From assembly GCA_002007465.1 (NCBI GenBank), contig LNAC01000109.1, positions 3,315,593 through 3,379,592 on the forward strand: a stretch of DNA of 64,000 bases, given 5' to 3'. The notes beneath the pieces were generated by a model. It searched no databases, was not told the DNA's origin, and saw only the letters and a program-made list of their open reading frames with translations. Below are positions 49,751-60,666 of the stretch, piece by piece (the first letter of the stretch is position 1; every line of letters begins with the position of its first letter). The DNA is from Ailurus styani (Eukaryota; Chordata; Mammalia; Carnivora; Ailuridae). Made by a program: the position numbers and the translations under genes.

Positions 49751-51480
49751 ACGGGTTGGCTCGGCAGCGAAGGGGGCCCGGAAGCCTGGGCATCCCTCGC
49801 TCTCACCACCCACTTCCTTCTCCACCAGTAGTGCAGGCGGACAATGCGGCCGCACTTTCTCTGGTCCCCGGGGCTGGACAACAGGTGCTCGGCCTGCCTG
49901 AATGGGTCTGAGTACCCAAAGAGAGCACGGAGTCCCCACGGAGAGTCCCAAAGGATGCCCAGGGCTGGCCATGGGAGGGGCGGGAGAGGCCAGGAGGGTA
50001 TGCCCTGCGGGGAGAGGGAACAGGTATCCCATTGTCAGGCCACAGGGCCAGCGGGGCGAGGTGGTTAGAGTGGGGAAAAGGGAAGGGTTCCGGCAGCCAC
50101 ACCCGTTTGCCTGGGTGGACCGTGGTGCTGCACAGAGTGCCAGGAGCTGGTCAGGTGGTTGCCCGGACTGTAGCCACCACCACCACCCTCCCCACAACGC
50201 CAAAGGCCCAGCCAGACACCCGGGGTCCTCACCCTGGTGCAGCTCGCTTGGCCCCTGATGGGCGTCGACCAAGCCGAGCTGTACTACTGAGCTATTCAAA
50301 CAGGAACATTCTTTTCAGGAAGTGCACACGAATAATTAACTAAGAGGCGAGATGGGTTCATATCAAGCCCCTGTGCCAGACGGCCCCTCACAGTCCTTCC
50401 TGCGTGCCCTACATAGGATTTTTCCATCTGTCACAACACTAACCGACAGTGACACATTTATCCAAATGAAAGAAAAATTCCACTCATGTCAACCAGTCCA
50501 AGTTTTCTGACAACCATAAGAAGAGAGGTGAACGGACGTCAGGCCAAATCCATTTCTCTCTCAAGATGTACTTTAGAGGCTGTTGCTGAGAGCCGGAATG
50601 ACACCTTTTAATTCAGGAAGACACTTAAAAACAGAACACAGCCTAGGAAAATCCTGGGGTCCGATCACTGACCCTCTGCCCACACATTACAGATGGCTAT
50701 AGGAAAGGGATCATTTGAATTTCAGGGGGCAGAACCCTCAAAAACCAACAGCTCTTTGTACAATGATGTGGAAAACAGGAAGATACACGTTGTAAACTAG
50801 AGTCATTGCATCACAGATGACCATTCCACAACAGAATCACTTGCTTAAATTTTCACCCTTGGAGTCTGACTGCACACCCTTTAGAAAGCTTCCGGTGCCA
50901 GTGAGTGGTGCCTCCACCCCCAGGCACACTTACCCAGCATGCCCAGACAGAAGCAAAATCTAAGTCATCACCACCAGTGGTTTTTGGAGCCAGTTTACTA
51001 ACCAAAAACAGAAAATGGCTTTCTCCCCCTGTAGTAGATTAAGGAAGGTGCCAGCATCATGCTGAATGGAGAGTTAGAATACGAATAGCTGGAGGTACCC
51101 GTCAGGTACACAACTACACAGAGGAGGGGGGTCAGGGCAAGGCCCATGGGAGCCAGCCACCCAGCTGGCATGTCCGGGGATAGTCTGGGCTGTGATTTCC
51201 TGAGTAGTCTGGCCACAGCAAGTTGCTCCTTCTCCTTGGGCCTCAGCTTGAAAAAGACCAATTCTCCAAGGCACATCGCAGGGGCCAATCATGTTCTGGT
51301 CTATCAAAGCACACCCTCATTCCATGAAGACCATGGCCCCTGCTTTCCTTTCCCCTGGGTCTTCTCTTCTGGATGGCCGCTCAGCTGCTCTGGACAATGT
51401 ATCCAGTCCCCTGATAGTTCTGCCCCCTTGGCCACTGACTCCTATGGCTAGTCCTTGTCACCATCCTTAGATCTTAAATT
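49750..51480. other. Intergenic DNA upstream of ORAI2
   Basis: GC content falls off after about 50.3 kb. I recognise no exon, RNA gene or clear repeat. Confidence 0.5.
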
Positions 51481-52615
51481 TGCCCCTCCCATTTCCTAAC
51501 CTTTTCTCACCCAGTTGCCAGCCTGTACCACCTTGCCTCCCAGCCTGTGCTGAGACCAGCGTCCCCCGTTCCACCGCCTCCCCTCCCACTCAGCCTGACC
51601 CCTTCCGACCTCTCCTGCCACCGCCTTCCACCACTTTATGCCACACTTCTCAAGAGAGCTGTCATCACCACTTCCTTCCCAGCCCTCAACAGTCCACTGC
51701 CACTGTGAGATTAACTCCAGGACAGATTTCCGTCGTGCCTCCCTCCCATCTAGAAACAACTCTCCTTGTTCTGGTGCCCTCGCCTCTTTCTTAAACCTGT
51801 GCAGGCTCCCCCTCTGCTGTCTGTCCCCTAGACGTGGGTGTTTCCCCACTTCCCTCCCCACCGGTCCCACCCAATCCCACCCACTCCCCTTGTTTCAAGG
51901 AGCCTACTGACTCCAGATGGTCACCTCCAGCGCAGATCTCCCTCAGCCTGGCAGGGTGTGTCCCAAGACCAACCCCCTACTCCCCAGCCACGCTCACGGC
52001 TGAATTCCTCATCTTTCCTTACCTGCTTGCTCTACCTCCTGGGTCACCTGTCTCAAGGAGTTCCACCAGCCACCCAACTGGTGACATTACAGATCTGCTG
52101 TCATTCCTGATTCCTCCCATCCCCATCCAGTCCTGTGAACTCTCCCGTTTCTCCCTGGTCCCACAGGTCTCATGTTAATTCAGGCCCTCATCACCTCTGC
52201 TCTGCATTCCTGCAAGAGCCTTCCACCTGTCCCCCTCCCATCTAATCTCCACACTGAGAAGTGGAAAAATTCCCGTCTCTCCAGCCCCCTCTAGCCCTTC
52301 AGGTTTCCCTGCGGCCTTAGACCAACTCCAATCCCCTTAACCTAGTGACTCAGGCCATGACAGGGCATCTGCTACTCATCCGTACTCGGCTTGCTTTCTT
52401 GAAACTCCTGTGAGCTACCCAGCAGCTCAGGTCAGCCCTGCCCACATCCCGGAGGCCTGGGTCACATGCCGCCCTGTGCTACGCACCACCACACTGACCT
52501 TTCTCTTGTCTGTGTCTCTTATCAGATCTAGAGCTCCTTCAAGCCAAGGACCGCATCTTGCTCACCATCATCCCCATTGCTGAGCCAAGTACACTTACGA
52601 ATCCTTCAGATTAAA
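51480..52615 (+). mobile_element. L2 LINE remnant
   Basis: Long pyrimidine-rich stretch with ordered L2-like blocks: 'tgtcattcctgattcctcccatcccc', 'ccctcatcacctctgctctgcattcctgcaagagcc', 'catctaatctccacactgagaa', 'gggtcacatgccgcc' and the 3' tail 'tctagagctccttcaagccaaggaccgcatcttgctcaccatcatccccattgctgagcc'. The reading frame is decayed. Confidence 0.65.
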
Positions 52616-53020
52616 CTTTTGGTCCTGTTCAACAGACATTTGCTGTATCCTGTGGAGTAAGAAAACTGAAAAGTACCTTAGGACCTGCCCCATGGTGTTC
52701 TCTTTACAGAAATATATTAAAATATGGTCACCGTAGCTCGCTTTAGTCAAGTGTGTGCCAAACAGCAGACGTAAATGAGCTTCCACAGGGGAGAGCAGGC
52801 GCACCTGTTTCCAGGCTGGGCTCTCCCCACTCTCCTTCTAGGCAGCCTAGAGATGGACTGAGTTATGTTTCTTTCGGAAAGTCAACAAAATATCACTCCT
52901 CTAACTCAACTGAATAATTGGCTTTTTCCAAAAAGATACGTCGAAAAAAAAAGATACACGAACTAGTTAACGGTCCTCCACGGGTTCCAAACCAGTGTTT
53001 CTGAAGGTGCGGGGGCACCT

Positions 53021-53040
53021 GCAGCAGCAGCAGCAGCAGC
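53021..53040 (+). repeat. (GCA)n trinucleotide run
   Basis: About six to seven GCA units in intergenic DNA. No open exon surrounds it. Confidence 0.85.
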
Positions 53041-53239
53041 CAGGGGCCTGACTGAAATATCTGAGCTGCGAGGAGTCGGCCTCCGGGACCCGGCCCGGCA
53101 GTCTAGAGGTCTGAGGCGGGCTCTGCGGCTGCCTGGGGCATCACATCCGTGTCTCTAGCACACGCGACTGTGTGCACCTGTCCAGGCTCTTCCTGCCACA
53201 GGGGCCGTTTTCAGGTATGAACAACTTCTCTACTCACTT

Positions 53240-54070
53240 TCAGGCATTGAGATCTGCTCAGTCACCAAACTGGACATCACTGAGTACTTGTGATGTCCGA
53301 AACCCTATACTGGCACCAGAGGTATAGCAAAGAACAGGACAGGCAGGTCCTTGCTCTGGTGGCGCTCAGAGTTCAGTGGGGGGTGTGAGAGATGCTAGTG
53401 TGGCAGGAGGCTGACCAGTAAAGAAGGGATTGGTGCAAGGAAACAGAACAGGGTGGGTGGGAAGCCCAATGCACATGAACAGGTAGAGCAGGAGTGAGGG
53501 GAGTGGGACATGGACCCAGGCTGAGGCAGAGGCTCCAAAGGGAAGCTGAAGCCACAACTCAGAAGACATGAGTGAGGGTGGTATTTAAAGCCACGGGTCA
53601 GATTAAGATCTCCTGGGGCCTGAGTGTTGACCATAAAAGGCAGTGCACTGGGTCACCCTAACATTTAGAATTTGTGCAGAGAAACAAGCCAGGGGAAGGC
53701 AGGAGACAGTACTGTCAGGGATGCTAACGGTTTTGGATTCTAAACAATACAGATGCCCCCAGGGGCTGGATGTGGCAAAACTGAAGGCTTTCAGCGGGAT
53801 GATGGGGATGAAAACTTGGGAGAGGTGGAAGCAAACACAGAATTCTCTGGAAGTTGGTCGTAGAAGGGAGGAGATAAATGGGATGGTGGTTTGCAGGAGA
53901 GCCTGGAGCCAGGGCTTTGCTCTGTTGTTGCAGTTGGGAGCAGGGGGTGTGCAACAGGCACTGTACCTGGAGGGCAAGCCCGGCCCATGGATGAAGTGGT
54001 GGGGCATGAGGCTTGGCCTGAACCTCTCCTTTCTCTCCGCTCTAGGAGACAGTCACCCACTGAGGGGGAG
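53240..54070 (+). repeat. Ancient interspersed repeat, family not named
   Basis: It shows the motif order shared with 13,090-13,440: 'gaggtatagcaaagaacag', 'aggtccttgctctggtggcgctcagag', then purine-rich text with 'gggtcagattaagatctcctggggcctg'. Probably one or two merged old repeats. I cannot give the family without a repeat library. Confidence 0.35.
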
Positions 54071-54566
54071 AGGGCCAAGAAAGGACGTGTAAAAGCACCT
54101 TTTAGATGGTGGGAGATGAACATAGTAGGGAAGACCTAAGGACAGGTGGTGGGGGAGTGCTGGTTCCCTCCCTCCCACGTGACTTCTCTGGCCCGACATT
54201 CAGAGTGGGACCGAGGAGTCCAGCTCCTGATCCCCCAGGTAAGATAGAGAACTGTTTGCACAGGGAATACAGCAGTAATGTACAATCCTTGCTTTAGGAA
54301 AACACTGCTCTCCAGAAGGCCAGGCTTGCTCATGTACATTCCCTCACTCTCCAAACACACGTACAGTTGGTTCTCATGAGTCATGGTAGTTATGTTCCAT
54401 AAAGTCACTGTAAACGGTGAGTATTGATTAGTGAATACTGAACCGCTGTTGCTTGGGGAACAGGGATGTTTCTGTGACAACCTCCCCCGCCCCCCCCCCA
54501 GGTCACATCAACTAATTGACACATAACCTTGTTTTATGTGTGGTTTTGTTTACAAACACTTTCGTT

Positions 54567-54866
54567 GGGGGCACCTAGCTGACTGAGTCGGGGGAGCAAA
54601 TGACTTTTTTTTTAAGTGTATGTTATTGTGGGGGAGGGACAGAGGGAGAGAGAAAAATCTCAAGCAGGCTCTGTGCCAGGGGCTTGGTCCCATGACCCCG
54701 AGATCATGACCTCACCCAAAATCCAGAGTTGGAAACTTAACCGATGGACTGAGCCACCCAGGTGCCCTGAGCGTGCAACTCTTGATCTAGGGCTTGTGAG
54801 TTCAAGCCCCATGTTGGGTGTAGAGATTACTTAAAAATAAAAATCTTAATAAAAATTTAAAAAACA
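54567..54866 (+). mobile_element. Old CAN-SINE interrupted by another SINE
   Basis: The head 'ggggcacctagctgactgagtcgg' is at 54567-54590. The body resumes at 54769 with 'gagcgtgcaactcttgatctagggcttgtgagttcaagccccatgttgggtgtagagattacttaaaaataaaaatctt'. The interruption is the reverse-oriented SINE at 54605-54768. Possible outer target words are 'acaaacactttcgtt' and 'caaaaacacttgcatt'. Confidence 0.8.
54605..54768 (-). mobile_element. CAN-SINE nested inside an older SINE
   Basis: Reverse orientation: 'tttttttttaagtgtatg', the body with 'gacagagggagagag', and the head ending 'gactgagccacccaggtgccc'. It splits a forward SINE; the short flanking words GAGCAAATGACT and GAGCGTGCAACT may be its decayed target duplication. 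Confidence 0.85.
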
Positions 54867-55449
54867 AAAACACTTGCATTAGTATGTACTGATTCATTAA
54901 TGATGAACTCGCAGCCAATGGCACTGTAACTCATGCCTGAAGAGAGCTCATCTAAGGCACATCCGGCCTTCTTGTGTTTAGGACACTATACAGTACTTGG
55001 AGTACTGTGCTTCAGGGCCATTTTAAAAATGGCAAAATCATCAAGGAAAAGCAAAAAATGCAAAAAATCTGCCATTAAATAGACACGTTTGAGCTGAACA
55101 GGAAGGCAGAGCACTGCCTTGTTTGAACTCAGCGAGGAACACTGCATTAGGCTACTTGAATTTTTCACCACTCTGTGCATGTCTGCCAACAACTGCAAAA
55201 GCACAAGTACTCATCTTGGCATTACAATAAGTGTTAGTGAACAGGTGAATGCACAAACATAAAACTTGTCAACAATAAGGGGCACCTATATTTAAAACTA
55301 TTACATATGTTATTACACATGCGTGCACACCAGGAGCTTACTGAAGGAGCAGCCTTCAGCCTACAGCTCTGGCACCAAGAAAGCTGCACTGGGCCTCCCT
55401 CCCCAGCAGGTCTGGGCCACACACAGTCCTCCCCGGAGCAGCACAGCAC

Positions 55450-55690
55450 TATGATGCAGGGGCTGGACTGGTGGACTCTGGGAGTCACACTGCTGGGGTT
55501 CAAATAAGCCAGCTCTGCCACATACTTGCTGGGTGATCTGGGCCAGTTTCCAGACCTCTCTGTATTTATAAATCTTATCTGGTAAACCTATTAAGGGATA
55601 TCTAATCGAAGGACAGAGTATTCTAATACAAGTAACTTTGGCTGGCATAGAGCTATCTCATGAAGTGCTCAACAGAAGTGTGGGGAGCGA
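55450..55690 (+). repeat. MIR SINE, well-preserved example
   Basis: Ordered MIR text: 'ggactctgggagtcacactgctggggttcaaa', 'agctctgccacatacttgctgggtgatctgggccagtttccagacctctctgtatttataaatcttatc', then 'aactttggctggcatag...gtgctcaacagaag'. This is the clearest MIR in the window. Confidence 0.8.
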
Positions 55691-56163
55691 GTAAGTGAAT
55701 GAAGTAAATCAGAATTCTTATACGTGAGGCTTCCTGAGACAACCAAGTTATGCACACCTTTGTGGATTAAGTCCCCATTTTCAAGCCGATTAGCGAGGGC
55801 ATTACTGAATGATTCTCTCCCCATCAAGGCTTTTCTGTGGGGGTGGAGGGTGGGATGGGAGTCTCTCCATCTCTCTCACTCCATCCTCAATGATGACACC
55901 TGTTTCCTTTTCTCAAACAATATCCTGAAGACTGTCATTCAACCTAAGGTATTGATAGCCCCTTAAAAATTGCCAGAAAGTGCTAGACATTTCCTACCTA
56001 AACATCCTGTTCTGAAACCTAGGAAAGGTGTAGAACATAAACCTCTAGACTGGCATCCTGTTATTCTGGCATTCGCCCTCCTGTCCAACACACTTCTGTG
56101 TGGTGCGTCATTCATAAGCTCTGGGCCAGGTGCACTAGAGGCAGCATTAGAACTGGATACCCA

Positions 56164-56324
56164 GGGGCACCTGGGTGGTTCAGTTGGTGAAGGGTCTGAC
56201 TTTGGCTCGGGTGACAATCTCGGGTCCTGGGATCAGGCCCCACATTGGGATCTGTGCTCAGCGGGGAGTCTGCTTGCCCCTCTCCCTCTGCCATTCGTGT
56301 TCTCTAATAAAATCTTTAAAAAAA
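56164..56324 (+). mobile_element. CAN-SINE with short target duplication
   Basis: Begins 'ggggcacctgggtggttcagttggtgaaggg' and ends 'ctaataaaatctttaaaaaaa'. AGAACTGGA occurs at 56149-56157 and 56324-56332. Confidence 0.9.
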
Positions 56325-57394
56325 GAACTGGAGTACCTAGGTCTTCAGGCTCCAAGTTCTAGCACCGTCGACAGCCTCCAAGGTGAGAGAACACCCACGA
56401 GATATAGGCTGCAGATTCAAAGCAAAAGTTGTGACACACATCTTGTGGGGAGATAAGGAAACCAACAGTACAAAGATAGTAGAACAAAAAACAAACACAA
56501 AACTAACCAGCCAGTCCCTGACGAGAGAAACACATGTTCCAAAACGTACAGCCACGGGGTGTGCTAATTTATTAGGGCTGATTTTCCATTTCAGCTTCCT
56601 GGGAAAGAAAAATTCCTGTGGCTTGAACTGCTTAAAGGACAGAAGTGATCACAGATGTCGCCTGGCTCAGGGTGGAGCCAGGAAAATCCATACTGCAAAA
56701 ATGAAAAACAAGTAAAATGCTTCTTAGTTTCCCTTCGCTCAAAACCACTATTTCCTTAAATCTATCAAACTCAATAAAAGGCACAAAATATACTTAGAAA
56801 CTTGGAACTGGAGATAAATAACCCCCAAAGTGAGCAAAGGTTCTAAATCAAACCATCTTTGTCCCTCCTGCTGGCCTGAGAGGCTGCCCCTGGTCACCTC
56901 ATACTTTGTCCAGCCGCCCCCTTTACCGCAGGATGAAAATGCAGCTTTTGGCCAATTCACTCCCTCCCTTCGGGTTGGGCTGGGACTCCCCATACTTTGC
57001 TCTGGTCCAGTCCAGCTTGGATTCTCTACTTGCTTATCTTTCTAGTCTTTAATTGTTTTTCTCAAAAGCTCTCTTCACACACCAAGTTGCCCTTCCTATG
57101 GCTCGGGCCCTGGCTGAGCTCTACATTTCCCTTTGCACAAGCTCGGGGCTTCCCAATTCACACTTGGGGACTGGAGACTGTTGGGCGGCAGCATGTATTA
57201 TGGGGTACAGTCTGCCCCTCAGCTGGAGGAAGCCGGGGTCCTGCACTGTGCAGTGCGGGCTGCCCCAGAGCCAGAGCCATGTCCTTCAGCCAGCCTGGAA
57301 ACAGGCCCACCCCTGTCACATCACTTCCCAGCCTCCCCTACAGCTTCGGAACAAAATTACACAGGTCTGAACAAATCCTGAAGTGTTTCTGTTC

Positions 57395-57758
57395 TTTACT
57401 AAATAAACATTTCCTTCACAGACACCAGTCCAAACTCATCACTGTCCAAACAGGAGAAGAGGCACCAGGGGCAGAAGGTAATACATGTTCCTCATCAGCG
57501 GGAATGTGAATGAACTCTGCTCGGCGGTGCCCCAAGGGTCCAGGACATGGTCCCCTCTGTCCCACAGGCATGGAGGTCTGCCAACAGGCGGGGCTGTCAA
57601 CAGTCAGGATGGGTTCCCACTTGCTTCTCTCCAGCAAGGCATTGGGAGGAGAACTGAGTTGAAACAGAGCCTCCTTTTCCCCTGGGTGTGTGGAGGGTTT
57701 TCTGAGGCCCTGGCCATAGAATGGGCCAGGCGCCAGACAGCCACTACAGCAAACACTG
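57395..57758 (-). terminator. PRKRIP1: PRKRIP1 3' UTR, candidate polyA signals
   Basis: The 3' UTR starts below the stop at 57759. On the minus strand a variant hexamer AGTAAA is at 57400-57395, about 360 bases on. A canonical AATAAA is at 56573-56568, about 1.2 kb on. I cannot tell which is used. Confidence 0.4.
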
Positions 57759-57868
57759 TCATCGCCCCATGATGAAGCTAGGCTGCTCCTCCTCCTCCTC
57801 CTCCTCCTCCTCTGTTCCAGATGCTTCCTCAGAGCTACTGGATGGCTGCTCCTGGGACTGACTGGATC
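57759..57868 (-). CDS. PRKRIP1: PRKR-interacting protein 1, last coding exon only
   Basis: PRKRIP1 binds double-stranded RNA, inhibits the kinase PKR and is a spliceosome component. This is its 3'-terminal coding exon: a TTACAG acceptor at 57874-57869, then 110 nt in which two leading bases complete a split codon and 35 residues follow, ending SFIMGR and TGA (57761-57759). The visible peptide SSSSEEASGT, then nine glutamates, then QPSFIMGR matches the acidic C-terminus of human PRKRIP1, which as I recall has about five glutamates. The (GAG)9 run is at 57786-57812. The remaining exons lie beyond 64,000. The position next to ORAI2 on the same strand agrees with the human gene order. Confidence 0.9.
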
Positions 57869-58023
57869 CTGTAATCACATGACATCTGATTAAAGACATA
57901 AAAATTCACCCAGAGAACCAAAGGACACTTTAAAAATGGAGGAGCACCGAGGAGGGATTATGAACTAGTTTGACCTTGAGCAGTGCAGAGGTTAGGGGCA
58001 CCCACCCCCCAAGCAGTCAAAAT

Positions 58024-58026
58024 TCC

Positions 58027-58050
<24 letters not shown>
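58024..58050 (+). repeat. (TA)n microsatellite
   Basis: About 12 TA units followed by CACACA, at the tail junction of the SINE inside the Tigger-like element. Confidence 0.9.
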
Positions 58051-58060
<10 letters not shown>

Positions 58061-58167
58061 TTTAAAGTAGTTCCACTCCCAGCAAGGCTTGAACTCATGA
58101 TCCTGAGATCAAGACATGAGCTGAGATCAGGTTGGATGCTTAACCAACTGAGCCACCTCGGTGCCCC
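58031..58167 (-). mobile_element. Old CAN-SINE inside the Tigger-like element
   Basis: Body 'ttgaactcatgatcctgagatcaagacatgagctgagatcaggttggatgcttaaccaactgagccacctcggtgcccc'. The flanking words 'ttccatatata' and 'ttcatatata' are probably its target duplication. Confidence 0.75.
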
Positions 58168-58663
58168 TTCATATATAACTCCTGACTCCCCCAAAACAGA
58201 ACTCCTAAGAGCCTACTGTTGACCGGAAGCCTTACCCGTAAGGTAAACAGTCCATTAACATATTCTGTATGCGATACATATTGCATACTGCATTCCTACA
58301 GTTAAGTGGGCTTTAAAAAAAGTAAGCTAAAAAAAAAAAAGTAAGCTAGATAGAAGAAAATGTTAAGAAAATCAGGAAAATACATTTACAGTGCTGTACT
58401 GTAAAAAAAAAATCCACATGCATGCGGACCCACGCAGTTCACAGCCATGTCGTTCAAGGGTCAGCTGTAAGTTGTTCCCACACAGTATGCGGAGCCCCAG
58501 GAGGACCTCGCAACCATCACTCCCTCGTGCCACATCTCAGATATAAACGGTGGGTCCCAGAACTGATCTACCACTGCTGGCAGCTGGAGCTCATCTTTGT
58601 GAAGAAGGTCCAGAAGCATCCATAAAGAGAGCCTAACACCCCATCAACTGGGCCTCACTGCTT

Positions 58664-58872
58664 ATTTTATTTTATTTTTAAAAGATTTTATTTATTTATT
58701 TGACACACAGAGAGACCACAAGTAGGCAGAGAGGCAGGCAGAGAGACAGGGAGAGGAGGAAGCAGGTTCCCTGCTGAGCAGAGAGCCCGATGCGGGCCTC
58801 GATCCCAGGACGCTGAGATCATGACCTGAGCCGAAAGCAGAGGCTTTAACCCACTGAGCCACCCAGGCGCCC
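58664..58872 (-). mobile_element. CAN-SINE, first of a stack of three
   Basis: Complete reverse copy of the young form ('agaccacaagtaggcagagaggcaggcagag', head '...actgagccacccaggcgccc'). Its tail side begins 'ttattttattttattt' and similar text follows its head, as expected if it entered the A-tail of the next copy. Confidence 0.93.
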
Positions 58873-59088
58873 TTATTTTATTTTTTTTAAAGATATTTAT
58901 TTACTTATTTATTTGACAGAGAGAGAGAGAGAGAGACAAAGAGAGGAAACACAAGCAGGGGGAGTGGGAGAGGGAGAAGCAGGCTTCCCGCTGGGCAGGG
59001 AACCCAACGTGGGACTAGATCCCAGGACCCTGGGATCATGACTTGAGCTGAAGGCAGACGCTTAATGACTGAACTACCTGGGCGCCCC
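58873..59088 (-). mobile_element. CAN-SINE, middle of a stack of three
   Basis: Complete reverse copy with a longer GA run and the head 'actacctgggcgcccc'. It joins its neighbours without unique DNA on either side. Confidence 0.92.
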
Positions 59089-59286
59089 TTATTATTATTA
59101 TTATTATTTTTTAAGTATTTATTTATTTGACAGCGAGACAGAGCGGGAGTGCACAAGCAGAGGGAGAGGGAGAAGCAAGCTCCCTGCTGCGCAGAGCCCG
59201 ACATGGGACCCTGGGACCCTAGGACCCTGGGATCATGACCTGAGCTGAAGGCAGATGCTTAACCCACTGAGACACCCAGGCACCCC
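59089..59286 (-). mobile_element. CAN-SINE, last of a stack of three
   Basis: Reverse copy starting with (TTA)n and ending 'actgagacacccaggcacccc'. It contains a small tandem 'gggaccct' duplication near 59206-59230. The 11-bp word CCTCACTGCTT at 58653-58663 and 59287-59297 brackets the whole stack. Confidence 0.92.
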
Positions 59287-60064
59287 CCTCACTGCTTTTT
59301 AGATGTCGCTCCCCCCAACCAAGTGTGTCACTGTCACCATGGCAGGGCCATGTCCCAGCCACTACCTTAACACTTAACACTAGGCCAACAACGCTCCTAC
59401 CCCAATCTCAAGCTCTCACGACAGGATTCAGAAACTATGTAGCAGAGGGCTCTGCCCACAACAAATATGCCAACTTCCCGGCTCTTCCCACAGACCCAAA
59501 AACCTTCTGTTGACACTCCACGTGCAGCTTTGAATTCCAACGTTTCCCCGGCATGACTGTCAGTACCCACAGTGCAGCTGAGCTGGCCAAAAGCCGAGCA
59601 GAAAGACAACTTGTTCCCAGCTCCTTCTCTGCCTCCTCCTCCCCTCTCCTTGGGAGCGGGGGCAGTGGGCAAGAGTTGTAACAGGAGAGCCAGACCCCAC
59701 AGAGGCAGCCCTGTCCTCCAGCCCCTTGCAGGCACCGCAGGCTCCCTAGGCCCACCAATAGGCCTCCTCCCTGCAGATGTGCAAGAACTCGCTCCAGCAC
59801 CCCCAGAGCCCCCAGGGACCCAGAGCTTTGCTACTGCTGTCGTCACAGGGTCAGACAGACAGGCTTCAAGGTGGGAGGCCTGGGGTGCCAGGCACAGTCT
59901 ACAATTCACCCTCACACCCCAGGGTGGGCCACTAGAGAGCACCCATGGCAATGGCTGGAAACCATCTCTCAGATTTAGTTTCGTTACTCAAGGGTATTTC
60001 TCCTTCTCCCCAACCTCATGCCAAAAGGAATAAGAAGTTTCAAAAGTACAGTGAGCATGTTTTA

Positions 60065-60235
60065 TTTTTTAAGGTTTATGTATTTATCTTAGGGGGGAAG
60101 GGGCAGAGAAAGAATCTCAAGCAGACACTGCACTGAGCAGGGAGGCCGACATGGGGCTCAATCTCACAACCCTGAGATCATGACCTGAACCAAAACCAAG
60201 AGTCAGACATTCAACCGACAGTCGGCAAGGCACCC
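60065..60235 (-). mobile_element. CAN-SINE with perfect 13-bp target duplication
   Basis: Reverse copy, 'ttttttaaggtttatgtatttatctta' to 'gtcggcaaggcaccc'. TGAGCATGTTTTA is repeated at 60052-60064 and 60236-60248. Confidence 0.92.
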
Positions 60236-60278
60236 TGAGCATGTTTTAATAACTAGTATTTGTAGAAAACCTCTTACA

Positions 60279-60482
60279 TGGGGGCACCTGGGTGGCTCAA
60301 TGGTTAAGCATCTTCCTTCAGCTCAGGTCATGATCTCCAGGTCCTAGGACTGAGCCCTGCATCAGGCTCCCAGCTTACCAGCGAGTCTGCTTCTCCCTCT
60401 CCCTCTGCCTCTCTCCATGCTTGTGCTGTCTCTCTCAAATGAATAAATAAAATCTTAAAACAAAACAAAACAAACCCCCCAA
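60279..60482 (+). mobile_element. CAN-SINE inside MIR, 11-bp target duplication
   Basis: Head 'ggggcacctgggtggctcaatggttaagcat', tail 'aaataaaatcttaaaacaaaacaaaac'. AAAACCTCTTA is at 60266-60276 and 60483-60493. Confidence 0.92.
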
Positions 60483-60561
60483 AAAACCTCTTAGGTGCCA
60501 GGCACATGCTAAGTCATTCCATACACCACCTTGTTTCATTCTAACAGAAATCTATGAGATA

Positions 60562-60666
60562 GGGCCACCTGGATGGTTCAGTCAGTGGAGCGTGTGACTC
60601 TTCATCTCAGGTTTGTGAGTTCAAGCCCCACGTTGGGTGTAGAGATTACTTAAAGAGAGAAATTGA
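60562..60666 (+). mobile_element. Short old CAN-SINE inside MIR
   Basis: Head 'gggccacctggatggttcagtcagtgg', then 'ttcaagccccacgttgggtgtagagattacttaaagag'. Its tail was later entered by the SINE at 60667. Confidence 0.85.

Larger units (their letters stand above)
54370..55260 (+). mobile_element. Probable ancient DNA-transposon remnant, split by SINEs
   Basis: Left part 54370-54566 ('tggtagttatgttccataaagtcactgtaaacggtgagtattgattagtgaatactgaacc' and 'acataaccttgttttatgtgtgg'). It resumes after the SINE at 54867 ('tactgattcattaatgatgaactcgcagccaatggcactgtaactcatgcctga'). The wording is like a dispersed mammalian DNA-transposon family, but I do not name it. No intact transposase frame. Confidence 0.4.
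57966..58469 (-). mobile_element. Tigger-like (TcMar) non-autonomous DNA transposon, split by a SINE
   Basis: The left end 'tagtttgaccttgagcagtgcagaggttaggggcacccacccccc' and the right end 'cacgcagttcacagccatgtcgttcaagggtcagctgtaa' are inverted relatives. The middle text 'gactcccccaaaacagaactcctaagagcctactgttgaccggaagcc' is typical of this family. TA flanks both ends. A reverse CAN-SINE at about 58031-58167 interrupts it. No transposase frame, so it is a deletion derivative. Confidence 0.7.

Noticed and set aside
48545..49831. Frames of 337-358 codons across the third gap
   Set aside because: Same artefact: more than a third of each is unknown sequence, the rest is CpG-island DNA.
53021..53040. 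(GCA)n as a coding polyglutamine tract
   Set aside because: No open exon, splice sites or protein similarity surround it.
58422..58625. 67-codon frame next to the Tigger-like element
   Set aside because: It begins in transposon end sequence and resembles no known protein.
58664..59286. CRISPR-like or satellite-like regular array
   Set aside because: The ~210-bp periodicity is three whole SINEs in a row; there are no short direct repeats with unique spacers.
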